Shown: positions 1 through 5,047 of the stretch, piece after piece
Layout: every line of letters starts with the position of its first letter
Numbering within the stretch: the stretch's first letter is position 1
NCBI GenBank assembly: GCA_964410625.1
Contig: CAYPHY010000063.1
Coordinates: 1-21,446, forward strand
From: CAYPHY01 sp964410625
GTDB lineage: Bacteria > Chloroflexota > Anaerolineae > Promineifilales > Promineifilaceae
Direction: 5' to 3'
DNA: 21,446 nt
Program-made: the position numbers and the translations under genes
The notes under the pieces: generated by a model
The model's database searches: none
Seen by the model: only the letters and a program-made list of their open reading frames with translations
What the model was told of the DNA's origin: nothing

Positions 1-52
1 CCCTGTCACCCTGTCACCCTGTCACCCTGTCACCCTGTCACCCTGTCACCTG
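1..52. repeat. Octamer tandem repeat (CCCTGTCA)n
   Basis: Six perfect head-to-tail copies of CCCTGTCA fill positions 1-48, followed by a partial copy CCTG. The array runs off the left edge, so its full length is unknown. The minus-strand gene ending here uses the TCA at 46-48 of the last full unit as its TGA stop codon. The same word (GTGACAGG/CCTGTCAC) recurs in the hairpin near 7766-7836. Confidence 0.95.
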
Positions 53-1215
53 CTCCTACGCCATTGATAGAGCCGGTGGAGCAGGCGGTTATAGACCCGG
101 TCGGCCGCGCCAACGGTGCGCCAAATGTCGCCGCCGAAGCCGCGCTTGAAGCGGTAAACCGGCCATAGCCCTTCTTTTTGTTCGGTGAAACGCGCTTCTA
201 ATTCCGTTTCCGGTACGTCGGGGATACCCCACAAATCATAGACCGTACAACCTTTTGCCTTTGCCCAGCGCATCGCCTCCCATTGCGCGGCATAGGTGGG
301 CATTCGTTGTCGTTCCTCGTTGCTCGACGCGCCATAGAGATAGGCGGCCGTCTGGCCCCAACAAAAGACCATCACCCCCGCCAGTGGCTTGCCCTCATAC
401 TCGGCCATCACCAATGCCGCCTGTTCCGGCGCAAACAACTCGTAGGCGGCGCGATAGTAGGCTGGGTCATGGATGCCAAAGCTGTCCCGCTGCCCCGTTG
501 CCTGCATCAGCCGGTAGAAGGCTGGGATATCGGCCGCACCCCCCACCCGCACCGTCACCCCCTTCTTTGCCGCCAGGCGGATGTTGTAGCGCGTCTTTTG
601 TTTCATCGCGGCCAGGATGTCATCTTCCGACGGCCGCAGGTCCACCAAAATCGTCTGCGGTGGTTGGATCGTATCCGTTTCCGTCACACAACCCGTTTCC
701 GCGCACAAAGCCAACCATTGGGAAGGAGAGATTAGAGATTGGAGATTAGAGATTGGAGATTGGGCAGCCTCGAGATTAGGAGAGTGAGAGACTGAGGGAT
801 TAGGAGATTGACCACGTTTAGTCTCCCAGTCTCCCAGTCTCTCAGTCTCTTGCCATAGCCGCGGCTCCATCTTCAATATCCCCGCCCCTCGTTGGTAAGC
901 GGCCTGATCAATTTGATTGAACAACACTTCGACTTGTTCTCGATCTGACCAATCTACCAACGGGCCGTGGGGGATGTAGCCCATTTTGACCATGCCCAGC
1001 GCGGCCGAACGGAACAAAATCTGCGCCCCGGCAACGAGACGGCCGTCCTTCCGCATCCATACCCGCTGCGACGACCAACCAAAGCGGTTCTTCAACCGCG
1101 CCCAATTCGTCGTCTGCAACAAGCTTCCTTGTGGATGTCCGGCCACAAACGCATCCCATTCCGCATCCGTTTCGCGATATGGCTGTTCGCCTAATTCTAA
1201 GAATTGTGAAACCAT
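46..1215 (-). CDS. FemAB/FemX-like peptidyltransferase (GNAT fold) with an in-frame repeat insertion
   Basis: This 389-aa protein resembles the FemAB family, whose members add amino acids from aminoacyl-tRNA to lipid II or the peptidoglycan stem peptide at the cytoplasmic face of the membrane. The recognisable core is the segment around residues 185-225 (TIQPPQTILVDL, then KQKTRYNIRLAAKKGV), followed by an acetyltransferase-like C-terminal half ending in a GLWPVYRFKRGFGG motif at about residues 350-363. Residues about 123-166 are rich in S, P, N and Q, do not look like family sequence, and are encoded by a DNA repeat. The frame stays open through them. The ATG at 1213-1215 lies 6 nt after a TATAAT box, so the mRNA is probably leaderless. 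The stop codon lies in the octamer array at the left edge. Family assignment is firm; the substrate cannot be read from sequence. Confidence 0.85.
   Translation of the reverse strand: MVSQFLELGEQPYRETDAEWDAFVAGHPQGSLLQTTNWARLKNRFGWSSQRVWMRKDGRLVAGAQILFRSAALGMVKMGYIPHGPLVDWSDREQVEVLFNQIDQAAYQRGAGILKMEPRLWQETERLGDWETKRGQSPNPSVSHSPNLEAAQSPISNLQSLISPSQWLALCAETGCVTETDTIQPPQTILVDLRPSEDDILAAMKQKTRYNIRLAAKKGVTVRVGGAADIPAFYRLMQATGQRDSFGIHDPAYYRAAYELFAPEQAALVMAEYEGKPLAGVMVFCWGQTAAYLYGASSNEERQRMPTYAAQWEAMRWAKAKGCTVYDLWGIPDVPETELEARFTEQKEGLWPVYRFKRGFGGDIWRTVGAADRVYNRLLHRLYQWRRSR
724..853. repeat. Purine-rich 7-8 bp unit repeat inserted inside the FemAB-like gene
   Basis: On the plus strand, 7-bp units of the type AGATTRG are followed by 8-bp units of the type AGACTGAG/GGATTAGG. 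A roughly 10-nt spacer (ACCACGTTTA, 811-820) and complementary units (CCCAGTCT, CTCAGTCT) come next, so the right part can fold as an imperfect hairpin. It is read in frame as about 44 residues of the FemAB-like protein. The same unit family makes up the intergenic element at 1243-1330. Confidence 0.85.
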
Positions 1216-1221
1216 AGGAGG

Positions 1222-1227
1222 ATTATA
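1222..1227 (-). promoter_or_regulatory. -10 box (TATAAT) of the FemAB-like gene
   Basis: A consensus TATAAT on the minus strand ends 6 nt before the ATG at 1215. Transcription would start at or next to the A of the start codon, implying a leaderless mRNA. I see no good -35 hexamer; the region where it should lie falls in the repeat upstream. Confidence 0.6.
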
Positions 1228-1242
1228 CTCAAACTTTGGTGA

Positions 1243-1330
1243 GGAAGAGACTGAGAGACTAGGAGACTAAGAGACTGGGAGACTTAATGTCTTAGTCGCT
1301 CAGTCTCCCAGTCTCCTAATCTCCAATCCC
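1243..1330. repeat. Intergenic palindromic octamer element
   Basis: The left arm consists of octamers AGACTGAG, AGACTAGG, AGACTAAG, AGACTGGG. The right arm has the complementary family (CAGTCTCC, CAGTCTCC, TAATCTCC). They meet near 1287-1292, so the element can form a long imperfect hairpin. It lies between the divergent FemAB-like gene and the zinc-ribbon gene and belongs to the same unit family as the insertion at 724-853. Confidence 0.85.
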
Positions 1331-1351
1331 TTATTCTCTTTTGGGACAATA

Positions 1352-1360
1352 TGCTACAAT
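1352..1360 (+). promoter_or_regulatory. Extended -10 promoter (TGC TACAAT) of the zinc-ribbon gene
   Basis: TG at 1352-1353 followed by one base and TACAAT at 1355-1360 matches an extended -10 element. The ATG at 1390 would then have a leader of about 23-25 nt carrying an AGGAG ribosome binding site. No clear -35 is seen. Confidence 0.45.
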
Positions 1361-1389
1361 CCCCTCCATCCACTCCAGGAGAAAAACCA

Positions 1390-2088
1390 ATGAGCCAGGC
1401 ACAGATATTATATGATTTACAGCAGCTTGATGATCAGATTCGCGCCGGGAAGCAGCGACTGGGCGAGGTCTTGCGGGCGCAAAAGGAAACGGAGGCCCTG
1501 ACGGCCGCCCGCGCCCAGGCCGCCACGGCCGCCAAAAAGCTACAACAGTGGCAAACTCGCCACACTGATTTGCGCCTTGAATTGGGCAGCGTCAATGAGA
1601 AGGCGAAGCGTTCCGAGCAGCGGCTCTACTCTGGCAATGTGAAGAACCCGAAAGAGTTGAGTGATCTCCAGTTGGAGATTGAAGCCCTCGGCCGTCGTCG
1701 TCGCGCCATCGAAGATGAGATGCTGGAGGCGATGATCATGGTGGAGGAGAGCGAAGTGGAGCAGACGGCCGCGGATGAGAAGCTGGCGGCCGTGGAGGCG
1801 GAGTGGCAGACGGACCAGGCTAATTTGAAGCAGGAACAAAATGAGTTGGCGTTGCGGCTGAACCAGTTGCTCGGCCGTCGCGAACAGCAAGCGCGTAAGG
1901 CCGATCCGCAACTACTCAAGAGCTATACGGCCCTGGCGCAAAAGAAAAACGGCACGGCCGTCGCTGGTTTGCGCGATAACACCTGTCTCGGCTGCCGCCT
2001 GACCCTCCCCGCCCACCGCGTCAAAGACGCCCGCGAAGGCAAACTGATCTACTGCGACAACTGCGGAAGGATTTTAAACCCGCTGTAA
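1390..2088 (+). CDS. Coiled-coil hairpin / C4-type zinc-ribbon protein (zf-RING_7, CT398-like)
   Basis: The product is 232 aa. Residues 1 to about 175 are almost wholly charged heptad-like sequence typical of a long antiparallel coiled coil. The C-terminal 36 residues form a zinc ribbon with two CxxC knuckles (Cys199/202 and Cys222/225), the second in the motif CDNCGRIL. This is the architecture of the widespread zf-RING_7/CT398-like family. Its molecular role is poorly known; it has been linked to nucleic-acid or flagellar/secretory functions in different lineages. I chose the ATG at 1390 rather than an in-frame ATG at 1351 because AGGAG lies 8 nt upstream of it and the 1351 codon overlaps the promoter. 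The TAA stop touches the inverted repeat of the next element. Confidence 0.85.
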   Translation: MSQAQILYDLQQLDDQIRAGKQRLGEVLRAQKETEALTAARAQAATAAKKLQQWQTRHTDLRLELGSVNEKAKRSEQRLYSGNVKNPKELSDLQLEIEALGRRRRAIEDEMLEAMIMVEESEVEQTAADEKLAAVEAEWQTDQANLKQEQNELALRLNQLLGRREQQARKADPQLLKSYTALAQKKNGTAVAGLRDNTCLGCRLTLPAHRVKDAREGKLIYCDNCGRILNPL

Positions 2089-2132
2089 GAGGGACGCAGA
2101 TTGACGCTGATGGTACGCAGATAATCGCTGAT
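2089..2132 (+). repeat. Left inverted repeat of the GxxExxY cassette
   Basis: The arm begins GAGGGACGCAGATT and ends CGCAGATAATCGCTGAT. Its inner 19 bases (TACGCAGATAATCGCTGAT) are identical to the reverse complement of the right arm. Confidence 0.9.
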
Positions 2133-2156
2133 CTTTTATTGCTATTCCTTACATCC

Positions 2157-2570
2157 ATGAAATATCTTCATAGTGAGTTAACAGACGGCATTATTGGTGC
2201 TTTCTACCATGTCTACAATCAGCTTGGATATGGGTTTCTGGAAAGAGTGTATGAAAATGCGCTGGCCCACGAGCTAGGTAAACGAGGCTTCCAGGTAGCT
2301 CAACAGGCACGAATTGATGTTTGGTATGATGGGGTGAAGGTTGGCAAGTATGCGGCCGATTTGCTGGTGAACGAAATAGTAATCGTAGAATTGAAGGCAG
2401 TTGCGACACTTGCTGAAGAACACGAAGCGCAGTTATTGCACTACTTAAAAGCCAGCCACATCAATCTCGGCCTACTGCTTAACTTTGGCCCCAAACCAGA
2501 AGTCAAACGAAAAGTATTTGACAAAGCAAGACGACGAACTATAGCTCCACGCCCTCGTCCCAATTCATAA
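2157..2570 (+). CDS. GxxExxY protein (PD-(D/E)XK nuclease-like, PDDEXK_3)
   Basis: The 137-aa product has the family signature: GYGFLERVYENAL gives the G-x-x-E-x-x-Y motif (residues about 25-30). This is followed by a D-LLV...VIVELKA strand pair (D-x(n)-ExK, a PD-(D/E)XK-like active site) and an EAQLLHYLKASHINLGLLLNF block. Families with this fold are metal-dependent nucleases, but activity has not, to my knowledge, been established for GxxExxY proteins. I preferred ATG 2157 over an in-frame TTG at 2139 because family members begin close to this point; neither has a strong ribosome binding site. Base composition is more AT-rich than the neighbours. The gene sits alone inside the inverted-repeat cassette with no promoter of its own that I can see. 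Confidence 0.85.
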   Translation: MKYLHSELTDGIIGAFYHVYNQLGYGFLERVYENALAHELGKRGFQVAQQARIDVWYDGVKVGKYAADLLVNEIVIVELKAVATLAEEHEAQLLHYLKASHINLGLLLNFGPKPEVKRKVFDKARRRTIAPRPRPNS

Positions 2571-2572
2571 AA

Positions 2573-2617
2573 ATCAGCGATTATCTGCGTAATATCCGCG
2601 AAAATCTGCGTCCCCTC
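2573..2617 (-). repeat. Right inverted repeat of the GxxExxY cassette
   Basis: Inverted partner of the arm at 2089-2132, starting ATCAGCGATTATCTGCGTA and ending GCGTCCCCTC. It begins three bases after the GxxExxY stop codon and ends next to the stop codon of the convergent penicillin-binding protein gene. It could also act as a transcription barrier for either gene. Confidence 0.9.
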
Positions 2618-2618
2618 T

Positions 2619-4847
2619 TCACTGCCAGGGGAAGGGCGTTGGTTCGAGGCCGAAGTAGTGTTCGACGATGCGGCGGAAGAGGGGGGCGGCGACGTCGGAG
2701 CCTTCGCCGGAGTTTTCGAGGATGACGGCGATGGCGATCTCTGGGCCATTGAGCTGCCGGCCGTCAATCGTCGTGTAGGCTGCGGCCGGGGCATAACCGG
2801 CAAACCAGGCATGGGATTCGCCCGGTGGGGCTTCGGCCGTTCCCGTCTTGCCCGCCACCGGCACAGGAAGGCCACCAAAGCGATGGGTTGCCGTCCCGGA
2901 GGGGCTGTGGGCGACATCCCACAAGCTGGCGCGGATGATGTCGAGTTGTTCGGCCGTCAGCGGCAGCGTGCCGTTGACATGCAGCGGCCACGCTTCTTCA
3001 GGCGCGCCCCCGCCCGCGCCCAGATGGTCAATCAACGTCGGCTGGTGGAGCGTCCCGCCATTGGCCAGCGCCGCGAAGATGTTGGCGATCTGTAATGGCG
3101 ACACCTGCACATCCCCTTGTCCAATCGCCATATTCACCGCATCCCCTGTCACCCAGCCTTCACCGCGCGTCGCCAGCTTCCACTCCGGGTCGGGGATGTT
3201 GCCGCTGGACTCGGACACTCCCTGAATCCCCGTTGGTTGTCCCAACCCAAACGCCCGCGCAATGCGCGGCAAGAGGGTGTTGTCTGTCCCGTCGAGGTTG
3301 TAGCCGACATCATAAAAGCAGGAGTTGCAGGAAACGACGATGGCCTGGCGCAAGCTGACCGTGCCATGACCGCCCGCCCGCCAGTCAGTCTTGATGAATT
3401 CATCCCCCAGCCGGTTCCATGTGCCGGTGCTGGTATAGCGCGTGTCGGGGGTATAGAGGTCGCTGTTGACCGCCGCCGCAAAGGTAACGATCTTAAACAC
3501 TGAACCGGCCGGATAAGCCCCCTGGGCAGCGCGGTTGACCAAGGGCTGGCGTGGGTCGTTGAGAACGGCCGACAACGCGGCTGCCTGATCGCTGCGGTTG
3601 GCGTCAAACACCGTCGGGTCATAGGTCGGATAGCTGGCCATCGCCCGTACCGCGCTGTTGCTGACGTCCAACACGACCACCGCGCCGCGCTCGGCCAGCG
3701 GATGGGTGTTGATTGCGTCGGCCAGCGCTTGTTCGACGGCCGCCTGGAACTCAATATCAAACGTGGTGTAAATGCTTCGCGCCGCCTTTGCTTCCTTCTC
3801 TTGCAGTGTCCCGATTGTCTCGCCTGAGGGGCCGACGACGGTCAGCACGCCGCCACGCTCACCCGTAAGATAGCGTTCCCCCCACGCTTCCAAACCGGCC
3901 AAACCGACGATTTCATCCCCCGTATACCCTTCAGCGCGGTACTGCTCGACTTGTTCGGCCGGAATAGCACCCATATAGCCGAGCACATGGGGGGCGACGC
4001 CCTGCTCGGCATAGAGTCGCGCCGGTCTGCGCTCCGGCTGGGTCAGCCCCGCGCCAATATAGGGTTCCAGAGCGAGGATGTGGTCTTGCAACGTTGCTTC
4101 GCTGACCTGCCCCACGGCCACATACCAATCGGGCAAGGCCGAGGCATAGAGCGACTGAATATCTTCGGCCGGTTTGCCCAGGGCCGCACTCAACGCTGCC
4201 AACAGCCCTGGTTCATTTTCGATCTGGCCGGGGACCACGCCTAATTCAAAAGCGATGCCCTGGTAGGCCATTGCCCGGCCGTTGCGATCATAAATATTGC
4301 CTCGTGCCGGGACACGGGGCTGGAGCGCCAGCCGGTTGCCCCCTGCCAGTTCGGGCAGGATCAACCCTTCGTCCCAAACCACGCCCCAACGGCCGCCCTC
4401 CCACACCAGCCGCATCGTGTGTTCGCGGACAATGGGGCCGAGGGCGATTGTTTCCCAGGTGACGCGCACCTGAAATTCGGCCGTGCTATTCTCTTGCAAG
4501 GAGGCCAGCGGTTGGGAATGGATACTCGTCACCGTCGCCGTCGTCATCGCCTCTTCATAATGGCGGACAAACGCCGTCGCATCCACCCGCGCCTGGCTTT
4601 GTGGCGCGAGCAGGCTATACATGCCAAGAAAGTCACGCCCTTCCCAGGCGCGATAAAACGCCCGCGCATAGCCATCGGCCTGCTCACTGATGGGGGTGGC
4701 GGTCACGTTGGGCGTCGCCGTAGGCTCACTCTGTGGCGGGACAACAGCGCGGGAATCTTGGGGCAAGAGGCCACCATCGGCCGTGCTTTCGCCGCAAGCG
4801 GTGGTCACAACCAAGAGAAGGAGGAGGAGAATGGCCTTCAGCTTCAT
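2619..4847 (-). CDS. Class B penicillin-binding protein, lipoprotein, with MecA_N/NTF2-like N-terminal domain
   Basis: The 742-aa product is a DD-transpeptidase that cross-links peptidoglycan outside the cytoplasmic membrane. It begins with a short hydrophobic segment ending in VVTTAC (lipobox, Cys18), so it is probably lipid-anchored rather than held by an uncleaved helix. Residues about 55-165 resemble the MecA_N/NTF2-like domain. Residues about 178-355 are the dimerisation domain, starting RVPARGNIYDRNGRAMAY. The transpeptidase domain follows with all three motifs: SVFK (Ser449, Lys452), SCN (506-508) and KTGTAE (from 667). An upstream in-frame TTG at 4862 is rejected because it lies in the TATAAT -10 box; ATG 4847 has AAGGA just upstream. 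The NTF2-plus-transpeptidase layout resembles PBP2a/PBP3-like proteins, but resistance cannot be inferred. Confidence 0.92.
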   Translation of the reverse strand: MKLKAILLLLLLVVTTACGESTADGGLLPQDSRAVVPPQSEPTATPNVTATPISEQADGYARAFYRAWEGRDFLGMYSLLAPQSQARVDATAFVRHYEEAMTTATVTSIHSQPLASLQENSTAEFQVRVTWETIALGPIVREHTMRLVWEGGRWGVVWDEGLILPELAGGNRLALQPRVPARGNIYDRNGRAMAYQGIAFELGVVPGQIENEPGLLAALSAALGKPAEDIQSLYASALPDWYVAVGQVSEATLQDHILALEPYIGAGLTQPERRPARLYAEQGVAPHVLGYMGAIPAEQVEQYRAEGYTGDEIVGLAGLEAWGERYLTGERGGVLTVVGPSGETIGTLQEKEAKAARSIYTTFDIEFQAAVEQALADAINTHPLAERGAVVVLDVSNSAVRAMASYPTYDPTVFDANRSDQAAALSAVLNDPRQPLVNRAAQGAYPAGSVFKIVTFAAAVNSDLYTPDTRYTSTGTWNRLGDEFIKTDWRAGGHGTVSLRQAIVVSCNSCFYDVGYNLDGTDNTLLPRIARAFGLGQPTGIQGVSESSGNIPDPEWKLATRGEGWVTGDAVNMAIGQGDVQVSPLQIANIFAALANGGTLHQPTLIDHLGAGGGAPEEAWPLHVNGTLPLTAEQLDIIRASLWDVAHSPSGTATHRFGGLPVPVAGKTGTAEAPPGESHAWFAGYAPAAAYTTIDGRQLNGPEIAIAVILENSGEGSDVAAPLFRRIVEHYFGLEPTPFPWQ

Positions 4848-4861
4848 TTCCTTAGCGCTCA

Positions 4862-4867
4862 ATTATA
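4862..4867 (-). promoter_or_regulatory. -10 box (TATAAT) of the penicillin-binding protein gene
   Basis: A perfect TATAAT on the minus strand ends 14 nt before the ATG at 4847, implying a leader of about 8 nt. The -35 region is not close to consensus. Confidence 0.6.
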
Positions 4868-4962
4868 ACCGCATCCGCTGCTTTCACGCTCATTCTGTGC
4901 CTGTTTTAATCTCCGCCCCCAATTGCCTTCACTAACTATTGAAAATTCACCGTTCAAAACGC

Positions 4963-4990
4963 TTGCCGTAAGGGAAGGTGCAAGTAGAAT
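4963..4990 (+). promoter_or_regulatory. Sigma-70-type promoter of the beta-helix protein gene
   Basis: TTGCCG (4963-4968), a 16-bp spacer and TAGAAT (4985-4990) precede the gene. The leader to ATG 5048 would be about 50 nt and carries AAAGGAG. Confidence 0.55.
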
Positions 4991-5047
4991 AACCTATGCT
5001 GTTGTAGGAGCCGATATTGTTTTGTGAATCAAATAAAGGAGAAAACC

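Larger units (their letters stand above)
2089..2617. mobile_element. Candidate GxxExxY cassette bounded by ~45-bp inverted repeats
   Basis: A 529-bp unit contains one gene (2157-2570) between two inverted repeats, 2089-2132 and 2573-2617. By hand alignment the arms match at 39 of 45 positions with one gap. Each arm is built of roughly 10-bp steps of the type CGCAGATNNN/CGCTGATNNN. The left arm starts one base after the stop of the upstream gene and the right arm ends one base before the stop of the convergent penicillin-binding protein gene. No transposase is encoded, so mobility is an inference from structure. Confidence 0.6.

Noticed and set aside
1..52. Tandem repeat at the left edge as a possible CRISPR array
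   Set aside because: Units are 8 bp and directly adjacent with no spacers; no cas genes are present.
255..749. Plus-strand ORFs opposite the FemAB-like gene
   Set aside because: Low-complexity Pro/Arg/Ser-rich translations, no ribosome binding site, fully antisense to a gene with clear family motifs.
4845..4862. TTG at 4862 as the start of the penicillin-binding protein gene
   Set aside because: The codon lies in the TATAAT -10 box; ATG 4847 with AAGGA upstream fits transcription and the signal sequence better.
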